In this document: one piece after another, positions 27,481-36,573 of the stretch
Numbering within the stretch: position 1 is the first letter of the stretch
Layout of the letters: each line of letters starts with the position of its first letter
NCBI RefSeq assembly: GCF_009767585.1
Contig: NZ_WSNW01000001.1
Span: forward strand, 1,456,090 to 1,520,089
Direction: 5' to 3'
Source of the DNA: Coprobacillus cateniformis
Lineage (GTDB): Bacteria > Bacillota_I > Bacilli_A > Erysipelotrichales > Coprobacillaceae
Length of the DNA stretch: 64,000 nucleotides
Translations under genes and position numbers: made by a program
The notes under the pieces: model-generated
What the model saw: the letters and a program-made list of their open reading frames with translations, nothing else
What the model was told of the DNA's origin: nothing
Databases searched by the model: none

Positions 27481-28258
27481 ATTGACCTCTTAATTGCTGA
27501 AATGCAATTTCTTTATTTTCAGCTTTCATAATAGCCTCGCCAATCAAAACTGCATCCACATGATTTTGTTTTAAGAGTTTTATATCCTCATGTGTATGAA
27601 TACCACTTTCTGATACAAAGAGGATATGTTCAGGAACATGTCTTCGCAGTTCTATACTGTTATGAAAATCAACTGTAAAATCTTTAAGATTGCGGTTATT
27701 AACACCAATGATTTTGGCGTTTGCTTTGATAGCTCTTTCTATCTCATGTTTATTGTGTGTCTCGACAAGAACACTTAACCCTAAGACTTCTGCTAATTGA
27801 ATATAGGAATTTAATTGTTCATCATTAAGAATTGCACAGATTAATAAAATAGCATCTGCTCCAATTTGTTTTGCTTCATAAATCATATATTCATCAATAA
27901 TAAAATCTTTACGAAGAACTGGAATATGAACATATTCTTTAATTTCTTTTAAATATTGGTTATCTCCTTGAAAGAAAGTTGGTTCAGTTAATACTGAAAT
28001 AGCACTTGCTCCAATTCTTTCATACTCTTTAGCAATCTCTATATAGTCAAACTCTTTTGCGATTAATCCCTTAGAAGGCGAAGCCTTCTTCACTTCTAGA
28101 ATAAATGACATATCTTTGCTTTGTAGTGCTTTATAAAATAAATATTGTTGAGTCACTTCCAAAGCCTCGACTTGTTGTTTTAAAATATCAAGTGAAAGCA
28201 ATTCCTTTTGTCTTTGTAATCTTATTTTCGTTTTTTCGACTATCTGCTCAAGAATCAT
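27470..28258 (-). CDS. trpC: Indole-3-glycerol phosphate synthase
   Basis: Closes the indole ring from CdRP. The 262 residues include EVKKASPSKGLI, VLTEPTFFQG, VLRKDFIIDEYMIYEAK, GVNNRNLKDF and VSESGI, the conserved segments with the catalytic lysines. It is a separate protein from TrpF, unlike the E. coli fusion. It overlaps trpD by 4 bp (ATGA). Confidence 0.96.
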   Translation of the reverse strand: MILEQIVEKTKIRLQRQKELLSLDILKQQVEALEVTQQYLFYKALQSKDMSFILEVKKASPSKGLIAKEFDYIEIAKEYERIGASAISVLTEPTFFQGDNQYLKEIKEYVHIPVLRKDFIIDEYMIYEAKQIGADAILLICAILNDEQLNSYIQLAEVLGLSVLVETHNKHEIERAIKANAKIIGVNNRNLKDFTVDFHNSIELRRHVPEHILFVSESGIHTHEDIKLLKQNHVDAVLIGEAIMKAENKEIAFQQLRGQYEN

Positions 28259-29268
28259 ACTTCTACCTGTGAAGCTTGAATAAAATCCTCTAATTTCTTC
28301 AAAGCTTTCCCCTCATCAATCATTTGTCTTGCTATTGCAATCCCTTCCTGTAGGTCCTGGGCCTTACCGCCTATATAAATTGCTGCTCCTGCATTCATTA
28401 AAACAGCATCTCGTTTAGGACCTTTTTGTCCTTTTAATATATCTAATGTGATTTTTGCATTTTCTTGTGGAGTCCCTCCTACCAGTTCTTCTTTTAAACA
28501 ACGCTCAAACCCAAATTGTTCAGGTGTTATTTTATAACATGTATAGTGTCCATCATGAATCTCACAGATTTGTGTTGAAGAAGATAAAGAAATCTCATCT
28601 AAGCCATCTTCTCCATAAACAACCATTGCACGTTTGACTCCTAAATTATTAAGCACTCTTGCGAGGGGTTCAACTAATGTCTCATCATAGACTCCCATGA
28701 TTTGCATTGATGCTCCTGCTGGATTCGTTAATGGCCCGAGAATATTAAAAACTGTTCTGATTCCCAATTCTTTTCTGACAGGGGCAACATATTTCATTGC
28801 AATATGATAGTTTTGAGCAAAGAGAAAACATATATCTATTTGTTTCAAAAGATCTGCGCTCTGTTTTGGTGATATATCAATTTTTACTCCCAATGCTTCT
28901 AATACATCTGCTGCACCACACTTTGAACTTGCTGCCCGATTACCATGTTTTGCAACTTTGATACCACTTGCTGCAATAACAAGTGAAGACGTTGTAGAAA
29001 TATTAAATGAATTTGAATGGTCTCCACCTGTTCCAACAATCTCTAATACATCTTCATCGTTTAATATTTTAATACAATGTTCACGCATTCCTCCTGCACT
29101 TCCTGTGATTTCATCAATTGTTTCACCTTTTAAACTTAGTGCTGTTAAATAACTTGCCATTTGTATCTGTGATGCCTCACCTGCCATAATTTCATTCATG
29201 CATTCATATGCCTGTTGTTTTGATAAATTATTTCCTTGTGCTAATAACTGAATCGCTTCTTTAATCAT
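28255..29268 (-). CDS. trpD: Anthranilate phosphoribosyltransferase
   Basis: Adds phosphoribose to anthranilate. The 337 residues show the PRPP-binding motif GTGGD (79-83), the SFNISTTSS loop and the conserved KHGNRAASSKCG region. It overlaps trpG and trpC by 4 bp each. It is not fused to the glutaminase, which is encoded by the separate trpG. Confidence 0.96.
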   Translation of the reverse strand: MIKEAIQLLAQGNNLSKQQAYECMNEIMAGEASQIQMASYLTALSLKGETIDEITGSAGGMREHCIKILNDEDVLEIVGTGGDHSNSFNISTTSSLVIAASGIKVAKHGNRAASSKCGAADVLEALGVKIDISPKQSADLLKQIDICFLFAQNYHIAMKYVAPVRKELGIRTVFNILGPLTNPAGASMQIMGVYDETLVEPLARVLNNLGVKRAMVVYGEDGLDEISLSSSTQICEIHDGHYTCYKITPEQFGFERCLKEELVGGTPQENAKITLDILKGQKGPKRDAVLMNAGAAIYIGGKAQDLQEGIAIARQMIDEGKALKKLEDFIQASQVEV

Positions 29269-29831
29269 TTTTTCATTCCCCCTATAAAATTTTGTATAAT
29301 TCTTAATCCATCATTTGTTAAAATAGATTCTGGATGAAACTGCAATCCATAAACAGGATAAAGATTATGCTTCACTGCCATAATCTCACCTTGACTTGTT
29401 TTCGCTATAACTTTCAAATCTTTTGATATATTCTTGACTATTAAAGAGTGATATCTTGCGACTTGAATGGATTTCTCTAAGCCCTGAAATAGAACATCAT
29501 CTTGTAAATAAATGAGTGATGTTTTCCCATGCATTAATTCTTTTGCATAGGTAATCTCACTTTGGAAGACTTCACAAATTGCCTGATGACCTAAACAAAT
29601 TCCTAATATTGGTACAGAACGATAAAATTGTTTAATAACACTTTCTATAATACCTGCTTCATGTGGATGTCCTGGACCTGGTGAAAGCACAATAGCTTGA
29701 GGATTCAATTTATGAATATCTTCTAGAGATAATTCATCATTTCTAACAACTTGAATATCTGACTCAATAGTTCCTATAAGCTGATATAGGTTATAAGAAA
29801 AACTATCATAATTATCAATCAGTAAAATCAT
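29265..29831 (-). CDS. trpG: Anthranilate synthase glutamine amidotransferase component
   Basis: Supplies ammonia from glutamine to TrpE. The 188 residues have the class-I triad: Cys79 in GICLGHQ, and His and Glu in LQFHPES near the end. I start at MILLIDNYDSF (29831) after AAGGAGGG; the longer ORF lies within trpE. The start overlaps the trpE stop as ATGA. A second role in folate synthesis (pabA) is possible in organisms with one amidotransferase, but the context supports trp. Confidence 0.95.
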   Translation of the reverse strand: MILLIDNYDSFSYNLYQLIGTIESDIQVVRNDELSLEDIHKLNPQAIVLSPGPGHPHEAGIIESVIKQFYRSVPILGICLGHQAICEVFQSEITYAKELMHGKTSLIYLQDDVLFQGLEKSIQVARYHSLIVKNISKDLKVIAKTSQGEIMAVKHNLYPVYGLQFHPESILTNDGLRIIQNFIGGMKK

Positions 29832-31291
29832 AATTTCCCTCCTTGAGAACACTTTAAAGCATCCATAATAGCTGCTGCTTTTTGACAGCACTCTTGGAAT
29901 TCTTTCTCTGGCTGGCTATCAGCAACAATGCCTGCTCCACTGCTTACATATACTTTGTTTTTCGTTTTATAAGCAAATCTAATGGCAATACATGTATCCA
30001 TTTGCCCAGAAAAGCCGATATATCCTATAGCCCCACCATAGAGGTAGCGTTTATGGCCTTCTAATTCATAAATCAGAGAACTGGCTTTGATTTTTGGTGC
30101 TCCTGATAAAGTTCCAGCTGGTAATAATGCATCGATCGCATCTATTGCATCTTTATCTGGTAAAATTTTACCACTCACTGTCGAACCAATATGCATAACA
30201 TGAGAATATTTGAGAATACTCAGATACTCTTCAACTCGAACACTCTTAAACTGACTGATTTTCCCTATATCATTTCTTCCTAAATCAACAAGCATATTGT
30301 GTTCTGCCAACTCTTTTTGGTCATTTAATAGATCTGTTTCATTTTGTTTATCTTCCTCTATCGTTTTACCTCTAGGTCTTGTACCTGCTAGTGGATACGT
30401 ATATAATTTGTTATCGTCTAATTTTACTAATGTTTCTGGAGAAGCACCAACTATCTCTAAATCCTCAGTAGAAAGATAAAACATATAGGGTGATGGATTT
30501 GTTTCTCTCAAGTTCTCATAGATTTGAATGAGACTTCCTTTTGCTTCAATCTCCCATCGATTAGAAAGAACAATTTGAAAGATATCACCTTCATAAATAT
30601 GCTTTTTTGCTTGTTCAACGATTTCACAGTATTTCTCTTTTGAAAATAAGGATAGACATGGTTCTTTTATTTGTAGTGCTGGAATCAATGATTTTTGATT
30701 TTGTTGAATCATACAATGAAGTTCTTCAAGTTTTTGCATTCCTTTTTGATATTCAACTTCTAGATTCTGAATGGGAACATGAGTGACCAATTGAATCATA
30801 TGTTCCTGATGATCAAAACAAATGACTGTATCAAATAACATTAAATACATATCAGGAATCTTTTCATTATCATCTTTATCCCTCTTTAATGTCGGCTCAT
30901 TATAATGAAAATACTCATACCCAAAGAAGCCAACCAGTCCCCCTGTAAAAGGTGGCAATGATGGGATAAATGGAGTTTTATAATGGGATAAAAGATTTCG
31001 GAGATAATCATGTGGGTGATCAACTCTATATTTTTCCTGACCAACAATGATTTGATGATCATAACAAGCTATTGACATAACTGGGTTATAGCCTAAGAAA
31101 GAATATCGACTCCAACGTTTTTGATGATCAGCACTTTCTAATAAATAACATTCTTGATTGTTTCCCTTGAGTTCTTTAAGAATATTCATTGGCGTTAAAT
31201 CCTTTGCAGGAAACTTTTTGTAGATTGGTACGATATCATAATCACCTTTTTCAAGATAACTTTGAATTTCTGATAATATTGAATAACTCAT
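29828..31291 (-). CDS. trpE: Anthranilate synthase component I
   Basis: Converts chorismate to anthranilate. The 487 residues include LLES (50-53), the tryptophan-binding feedback motif, and the chorismate-binding domain with VGASPETLVKL, PLAGTRPRG, HIGSTVSG and LPAGTLSGAPK. I start at MSYSILSEI (31291), after AAGGAGG; the longer ORF would run into the T-box terminator. First gene of the trp operon, so the pathway is controlled both by the T-box and, probably, by feedback. Confidence 0.96.
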   Translation of the reverse strand: MSYSILSEIQSYLEKGDYDIVPIYKKFPAKDLTPMNILKELKGNNQECYLLESADHQKRWSRYSFLGYNPVMSIACYDHQIIVGQEKYRVDHPHDYLRNLLSHYKTPFIPSLPPFTGGLVGFFGYEYFHYNEPTLKRDKDDNEKIPDMYLMLFDTVICFDHQEHMIQLVTHVPIQNLEVEYQKGMQKLEELHCMIQQNQKSLIPALQIKEPCLSLFSKEKYCEIVEQAKKHIYEGDIFQIVLSNRWEIEAKGSLIQIYENLRETNPSPYMFYLSTEDLEIVGASPETLVKLDDNKLYTYPLAGTRPRGKTIEEDKQNETDLLNDQKELAEHNMLVDLGRNDIGKISQFKSVRVEEYLSILKYSHVMHIGSTVSGKILPDKDAIDAIDALLPAGTLSGAPKIKASSLIYELEGHKRYLYGGAIGYIGFSGQMDTCIAIRFAYKTKNKVYVSSGAGIVADSQPEKEFQECCQKAAAIMDALKCSQGGKL

Positions 31292-31317
31292 TTTCTTCCT
31301 CCTTATAAAACAAAAAA

Positions 31318-31586
31318 TCCGTCCCGACAGAAAAATTCTGTCAAGGACGGACAATATATAAACCCGCGGTACCACCTTGTTTTATGCTAAAAAAGCATAC
31401 TCTTTATATAGAATGCTATCACATTCCTGACTACTAACGTAAGTCTTTACGTCAAAAGATACTCAGCATTTGCTTTTCATTTTGCCCTCAGTGGTCCATT
31501 TAATAGGCTGCGTTCTGCTTGTTTCCACCATCCAAGCTCTCTAGTAGTGCACGATCTATTTTTATCTCCACATCAATGGTTTATTT
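31318..31586 (-). promoter_or_regulatory. T-box riboswitch leader of the trp operon, specifier UGG (Trp)
   Basis: Minus-strand leader. The T-box AAGGTGGTACCGCGG is at 31378-31364, and the terminator stem TCCGTCC...GGACGGA with inner CTGTC/GACAG is at 31318-31351, followed by a T-run (31317-31312). Upstream are AGAGAGC, the GGATGGTG apical element and the specifier segment AAA-UGG-ACC; UGG lies at 31498-31496 and is the tryptophan codon. Low charged tRNA-Trp should release transcription into trpEGDCFBA. Confidence 0.93.
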
Positions 31587-31592
31587 TTTACT

Positions 31593-31621
31593 ACTATAAA
31601 TGAGATAAAACAAATTGTCAA
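31593..31621 (-). promoter_or_regulatory. Promoter of the trp leader
   Basis: Minus strand TTGACA (31621-31616), 17 bp, TATAGT (31598-31593). The start is predicted near 31586. Confidence 0.75.
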
Positions 31622-31693
31622 TAAAAAAATATTTTATTAATTTATTATTTATCACTCATTATAGAAAAGAAGTTATTAAAATATATGCAAAAC

Positions 31694-32269
31694 TTAATCA
31701 ATATGTTCATTATTTTTATTTAATTGAATACTATCTTTCATCATATCAAGTGCAATATCTTTTAAGGATTTCATATCATTATTTTGCTTATTTTCAAAAT
31801 CAATAGCAACTTCTATAAAGTGTTTAGAATTATAACGATGTAAAAGTTCTATATCTGATTCTCCTTGAGTAGTATAATAAATTCCTGACTCTTTATCTAT
31901 TAATTGATAATCACTTCTTTGTGGGTGTGTATAACCTTTATGATTCTTAGAAACAGTATACTTCACTTTAAGAGTTCCAAATTGATCATTATTCTCATCA
32001 AACCAAAAATAATATGAATGATCTTGACCCTTAAATGTACCATAAAATCTTATATTATCAATCTCAGATAATGTTTTCTTTAGCACAGAACTATCAAAAT
32101 ATGACTTAGGATGATAGAAATCATAAAAGTCATCTCCTAGACTTGATTGAAAGTTTTTAACTGATGAATACCAGTTCATCTCAGTGTTTTTTGGTATTCG
32201 TATCATCATATAAATAGCTATAATGATAATAGCTATTGCAAATCCTATTCCATAAATAAGTTTCTTCAT
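31694..32269 (-). CDS. Membrane-anchored protein of unknown function
   Basis: 191 aa. Residues about 4-24 form a single hydrophobic anchor (no lipobox cysteine), so the rest probably faces outside. The external part is rich in Tyr, Asp and His and has no motif I recognise. A GAGGGTG ribosome site precedes the start. It is a single-gene unit with its own promoter, an operator-like palindrome and a long leader that holds a structured element, which suggests tight control. Confidence 0.7.
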   Translation of the reverse strand: MKKLIYGIGFAIAIIIIAIYMMIRIPKNTEMNWYSSVKNFQSSLGDDFYDFYHPKSYFDSSVLKKTLSEIDNIRFYGTFKGQDHSYYFWFDENNDQFGTLKVKYTVSKNHKGYTHPQRSDYQLIDKESGIYYTTQGESDIELLHRYNSKHFIEVAIDFENKQNNDMKSLKDIALDMMKDSIQLNKNNEHID

Positions 32270-32336
32270 TTTTTCACCCTCTTATTATGACTCACATATT
32301 TTTAAAGTTTGCATAGATTAATATTGGGTTAGAAAT

Positions 32337-32417
32337 AATCTCTAATCACATAAAGAGTCAGCCATCAGCATGGCGCCATATACTCCTCTTCCAATATCCT
32401 CTTACTCATTAGAGATT
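32337..32417 (-). ncRNA. Unidentified structured 5'UTR element
   Basis: Within the leader of the preceding gene, a perfect 10-bp stem (AATCTCTAAT at 32337-32346 with ATTAGAGATT at 32408-32417) closes an 81-nt domain. Inside, read on the minus strand, is a GCCAT/ATGGC hairpin beside the palindrome ATGGCGCCAT, plus GAGT/ACTC and AAGAG/CTCTT pairing options. It is not followed by a T-run, so it is not a simple terminator. I compared it by eye with T-box, SAM, TPP, lysine, purine, preQ1 and Mn2+ classes and found no match. Confidence 0.5.
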
Positions 32418-32460
32418 TTCTACCTCATTTTATGATTGTAAAGCATTCATATCTATACTT

Positions 32461-32496
32461 ATTATACTATATATTGAATATCCAACCAAGATATTC
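32461..32496 (-). promoter_or_regulatory. Promoter and operator of the membrane-anchored protein gene
   Basis: Minus strand TTGGTT (32489-32484), 17 bp, TATAAT (32466-32461), giving a leader of about 185 nt. A perfect inverted repeat GAATATC-N7-GATATTC (32476-32496) covers the -35 and looks like a repressor site. Confidence 0.65.
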
Positions 32497-32540
32497 AGTA
32501 GAAAAAATAATAATTAAAGAATATAAGGTTAAATAACAGA

Positions 32541-32568
32541 AAAAACAAAGGCTATTGGACCTTTGTTT
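32541..32568 (-). terminator. Terminator after the osmoprotectant ABC operon
   Basis: Minus strand AAACAAAGG and CCTTTGTTT pair around an 8-nt loop, followed by TTTTC. It directly follows the ATPase stop codon. Confidence 0.8.
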
Positions 32569-33291
32569 CTATAAATATGATAATAATTGTTTGACAAAGT
32601 CAGTTTGAGGATGATCTAAAATATTTTGGCTTGTATCAAATTGCTCAATATGACCATCTTTCATAATCATAACACGATCTCCTAAGCGAAGAGCTTCCTG
32701 TATGTTATGAGTAACAAAAACAAGTGTAAATGGAACTTTTTGATGAATACGTAAAAGTTCATCTTGTAAGCCATGTCTGGTAATTTCATCAACAGCTCCA
32801 AAAGCTTCATCCATCAGAATAATCTGAGGATTAGCTGCTAAAGCTCTTGCAATACCAATACGTTGTTTTTGTCCACCACTTAGTTCATCAGGATACCTTT
32901 TTAAGATATCTTGATCCAAATCCATCATAACTATCAGTTCATGAACTCTTTCTTTAATCATTTGAGGATCTGTTTTTTGAAGTCTTAATACATAAGAAAT
33001 ATTGTCTTCAATGTTCATATGTGGGAAAAGTCCTATATTTTGAATAACATAACCAATATGTCTTCTTAATTCATTTTGATTGATTGTTTGAATATCAATA
33101 CCATCAATATAAACGTGTCCCTGATCAGGCAGTAACAAACCATTAATGAGCTTTAACATTGTCGTTTTTCCACTACCACTTCCTCCAATAACACTAATCA
33201 TTTCATGGGAGTCAATCTCAACTGAGAAATCTTTTAAAATTTGATTATCATCATATGCTTTATCAATATGTTCCAAACGTATACTACTCAT
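32569..33291 (-). CDS. Glycine betaine/choline-type ABC transporter ATP-binding protein
   Basis: 240-aa ATPase driving osmoprotectant uptake. It has Walker A GGSGSGKTT (36-44), the Q-loop region VIQNIGLFPHM, signature LSGGQKQR, and Walker B IILMDEAFGAVD. The OpuCA/OpuAA relatives usually carry C-terminal CBS domains that sense ionic strength; this protein ends without them. I start at MSSIRLEHIDKAY (33291), which overlaps the end of the permease gene by 8 bp; the longer ORF lies within that gene. Confidence 0.88.
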   Translation of the reverse strand: MSSIRLEHIDKAYDDNQILKDFSVEIDSHEMISVIGGSGSGKTTMLKLINGLLLPDQGHVYIDGIDIQTINQNELRRHIGYVIQNIGLFPHMNIEDNISYVLRLQKTDPQMIKERVHELIVMMDLDQDILKRYPDELSGGQKQRIGIARALAANPQIILMDEAFGAVDEITRHGLQDELLRIHQKVPFTLVFVTHNIQEALRLGDRVMIMKDGHIEQFDTSQNILDHPQTDFVKQLLSYL

Positions 33292-34837
33292 CTTTTGACT
33301 CCTCCCATAATCCTTTGCTTTGAAGGAATGCTTTTGCAACATCCTTATCATTTTTCTTTTCTTGTTCTACTTGATAATTCATTGTTGCCATTTCTTTTTC
33401 ACTAATCAATCCATCCATTAACATAAGAACTGATTTTAATTCAGGATATTCTTCTAAAACAGTTTGTCTCACAACGCTTCCAGCATAATATGTTTCAAAA
33501 TAATGCTGATCATCTTCTAATAAAACAATTTCTGAATCACTTAATTGCCCATCTGTTGTAAAGGCAATAATAACATCAACTTGATTTTTACGTAAAGCAT
33601 CATATTTTAATCCAATATCTAAATCTACTGTCTTTTTAAAATGGAAGTCATTAGCTTCACTCATAGCTTTATAGCCATCATCACGCTCATAGAAATCATA
33701 CTCACTACCAAATATCAATTGACTTGAAATAGCTGCTAAATCTGAATACGATTTTAAGTTATAACGATTAGCCAATTCTTTTGTGACTGCTAAACCATAT
33801 GTATTATTAAAACCATATAATCCAACCCAATCTAATTGATATTGAACTTGATACTTTTCTACCAACTGTTTATACAATGTTTCTTCATCCGGAAAAGCTG
33901 TTTCTTTAAGCACAAAATTCCATGCTGTTCCAGTATATTCAGGATAAATATCAAATTCACCACTTAACATAGCAGGATGAATATTACTTGTCCCTCCTCC
34001 AACACCTTTTGTAAGTTCTACATCAATATCTGTTCTTTGTTCAATCAGCATTTTCAGCATTTCACCAATGACAAATTCCTCAGTCATAGGTTTTGTAGCA
34101 ATATGGATTGTTTTATCTTTATGGGGTACATAAAACAAACTTGCTGCAAAAACAATCATAGCACTCAATACTACAATGACGACTTTTTGTTTTTTCTTCT
34201 TACTGTGACGACGATTTTGAATATAACGTTCAAACAAGGCAATTAAGAAGTCTGCTAAAAACGCTAAAATAGCCACAGTTAAACTGCCAGCTAAAGTCAT
34301 TGTTATATTATTTGTTGTAATACCACGATAAATAGCAACCCCTAAACCACCAGCTCCAATAAAAGAAGCAATACCTGCTAAGGCAATTGTCATCACAGTC
34401 ATATTTTTAAAACCAGATAATATAACAGGAAAAGCTAAAGGGAGTTTAATTTGAAAAAGAATCTGTTTTCTAGTACTTCCCATTCCTTTTGCGGCTTCTA
34501 ATATATCTTTATCAACACCTTGAATACCTGTATATGTGTTTCTGATAATGGGTAACAAAGCATATAGACTCAAAGCTATAATTGCACTCTTATTTCCAAT
34601 TCCAGTTACTGGTATTAAAAAACCTAACATAGAGATAGAAGGGATTGTGTATAAAAAACTCACAATCCCTAATACAATCGGAGACGTTTTCTTGTTTTCT
34701 GCTATAAATATACCTAAAGCAATACCAATCATTGTTGCTATAATAATAGCAATAATTGATATTTGTAAATGTTCTAATATTAAAGGGAGAAGAAAATCAG
34801 AACGTTCACTATAAAACTTCATTAACTCTTGAATCAT
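33284..34837 (-). CDS. Fused permease and substrate-binding protein of an osmoprotectant ABC transporter
   Basis: 517 aa. The N-terminal 220 residues are a permease of the OpuC/ProW type (five to six helices, with the EAA-like loop ILEAAKGMGSTRKQILFQIKLPLA). A basic linker and another helix (about 215-240) are followed by an external OpuAC-like binding domain (about 245-515) with KPMTEEFVIGEML, FDIYPEYTGT and AFTTDGQL, features of choline/betaine-type receptors. Such fusions are known in Gram-positives. Ligand: probably a quaternary amine. Confidence 0.88.
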   Translation of the reverse strand: MIQELMKFYSERSDFLLPLILEHLQISIIAIIIATMIGIALGIFIAENKKTSPIVLGIVSFLYTIPSISMLGFLIPVTGIGNKSAIIALSLYALLPIIRNTYTGIQGVDKDILEAAKGMGSTRKQILFQIKLPLAFPVILSGFKNMTVMTIALAGIASFIGAGGLGVAIYRGITTNNITMTLAGSLTVAILAFLADFLIALFERYIQNRRHSKKKKQKVVIVVLSAMIVFAASLFYVPHKDKTIHIATKPMTEEFVIGEMLKMLIEQRTDIDVELTKGVGGGTSNIHPAMLSGEFDIYPEYTGTAWNFVLKETAFPDEETLYKQLVEKYQVQYQLDWVGLYGFNNTYGLAVTKELANRYNLKSYSDLAAISSQLIFGSEYDFYERDDGYKAMSEANDFHFKKTVDLDIGLKYDALRKNQVDVIIAFTTDGQLSDSEIVLLEDDQHYFETYYAGSVVRQTVLEEYPELKSVLMLMDGLISEKEMATMNYQVEQEKKNDKDVAKAFLQSKGLWEESKDE

Positions 34838-34875
34838 AAATATCTACCTCTAACATATCATATGTTCTTTCTTTA

Positions 34876-35634
34876 TTATGCTCTAAGACCACTACCTCCT
34901 TGTAAAACAATTGTCTCACCGCTAATAAAACTTGCATCATCACTTGCTAAGAATACACAAGTTCTACCAACATCTTTTTTAGCATCACCAAAACGACCCA
35001 ATGGGATACCTTTAATTGTCTGCTCATAGTGGTCTGGATGTTCCTTCTTCCATTGTAACATTTGTTTTGTCTCAACTAAAGGACAAATGATATTAACATT
35101 AATACCATCTGCTCCCCACTCAGTTGCTGCAACTCTGCTTAATCCTCGAATACCTTCTTTAGCAGCCGCATATGAAGATTGTCCAATACGTCCTGAAAAT
35201 CCAGCACCAGAAGCAAAATTAATAATCGCTCCTTGACTTTCTTTTAAGTATGGATGAGCTTCTCGCATATAGAAGAATGTTGCATATAAGCCTGTATCAA
35301 CTGATAAAGCAAAATCTTCTTTTGAATGTTCAATTAATAATTTACCTGAGCGTGATGCCATTGCATTATTAATCAAAACATCAATATGTCCAAAAGCTTG
35401 TACTGTTTGCTCAATAACTTTTTTTACATCACTCTCAACAGCCCCATCAGCTTGAATAGCAAGAACTTGAATTCCAAATTCATTTTCTAGTTCTTGTTTT
35501 GCTTGATCAAGAGATTCCTGATGGCGACCAGTAATCACAAGGTTAGCACCTTCTTCACCAAAAGCTTCAGCAACACCTCTTCCAATCCCTTTGCCACCAC
35601 CTGTAATGATAACAACTTTTTCTTTCATTTTCAC
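34876..35634 (-). CDS. SDR-family oxidoreductase, GTG start
   Basis: 252-aa short-chain dehydrogenase with TGGGKGIG (11-18, NAD(P) binding), NNA (89-91), Ser142 and YAAAK with Tyr155 and Lys159. It resembles 3-oxoacyl-ACP reductases and related enzymes, and the substrate cannot be told. The start is a judgement: AAGGAG lies 8 bp before a GTG at 35634, while the ATG at 35628 is 14 bp away and a GTG at 35643 touches the site. It slightly overlaps the trxB neighbourhood and probably belongs to the trxA-trxB transcript. Confidence 0.85.
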   Translation of the reverse strand: MKMKEKVVIITGGGKGIGRGVAEAFGEEGANLVITGRHQESLDQAKQELENEFGIQVLAIQADGAVESDVKKVIEQTVQAFGHIDVLINNAMASRSGKLLIEHSKEDFALSVDTGLYATFFYMREAHPYLKESQGAIINFASGAGFSGRIGQSSYAAAKEGIRGLSRVAATEWGADGINVNIICPLVETKQMLQWKKEHPDHYEQTIKGIPLGRFGDAKKDVGRTCVFLASDDASFISGETIVLQGGSGLRA

Positions 35635-35639
35635 GAAAA

Positions 35640-36557
35640 TCACTCCTTATCTAATAAATACTGCTCTATATAATATGAACATGTTGCACCATCACTAGCT
35701 GCTGTAACAATCTGCCTTAAAGCTTTTGTTCTGACATCACCGATTGCAAAAACACCAGGGATATTTGTACATGTTGATTCATCAGCTATAATATACCCAC
35801 TTTTATCTAATTCTAATTGACCTTTCACAATCTCTGTATCAGGAATTCTTCCAATAGCAACAAATAGTCCATCACAATCTATTTGGGTCATTTCATTTGT
35901 GACTACATTTTGTACTTTAACACCTGTCACATGCTTGTCTGCCAAGATTTCTACAACTTGACTATTCCACACGAAATGTATATGACTCTTTTTTAATTGC
36001 TCTTCATAAACACGAGAAGCGCGTAAACTATCACGACGGTGAATCAAAGTCACATGATGACATATTTTTGATAGATATAATGCATCTGCAATGGCACTAT
36101 TTCCTCCACCAACAATGACAACATCTTTATCTTTAAACATCATTCCGTCACATGTTGCACAATAAGCAACACCTCTTCCTCTAAGTTGTGATTCATTTTC
36201 TATCCCTAGTTCTCTTGGATGAGCACCACTTGCCATAACAACACTTTTGGCTAAGATAACACCACCTGTTGTTATAACTTGTTTAGGGTTTTCTTCTAAT
36301 TTCAGTTCTGTAACTGTTTCATACATTGTTTCTGCTCCAAAACCTTCTGCCTGATTCTGCATTTTCTCTGCCAAATCAAACCCATCAATACCTTTATCAA
36401 ATCCAGGATAATTGTCTACTTGACCAGTTGTAGCCATCTGTCCGCCAGCTGATAATTGTTCAATAACCAAAACCGATCTTGCATTTCTTGCATTATATAA
36501 AGCTGCACTGTATCCAGCAGGTCCACCACCAATAATAACGACATCATATGTTTTCAT
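35640..36557 (-). CDS. trxB: Thioredoxin reductase
   Basis: NADPH-dependent flavoprotein (305 aa) that reduces thioredoxin. FAD loop GGGPAG (10-15), redox pair Cys133/Cys136 in CATC, NADPH loop GGGNSA (150-155) with HRR (173-175) and the C-terminal GDVR FAD motif are all present. It is encoded 16 bp after trxA. Confidence 0.96.
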   Translation of the reverse strand: MKTYDVVIIGGGPAGYSAALYNARNARSVLVIEQLSAGGQMATTGQVDNYPGFDKGIDGFDLAEKMQNQAEGFGAETMYETVTELKLEENPKQVITTGGVILAKSVVMASGAHPRELGIENESQLRGRGVAYCATCDGMMFKDKDVVIVGGGNSAIADALYLSKICHHVTLIHRRDSLRASRVYEEQLKKSHIHFVWNSQVVEILADKHVTGVKVQNVVTNEMTQIDCDGLFVAIGRIPDTEIVKGQLELDKSGYIIADESTCTNIPGVFAIGDVRTKALRQIVTAASDGATCSYYIEQYLLDKE

Positions 36558-36573
36558 TATATATTCCTCTCTT

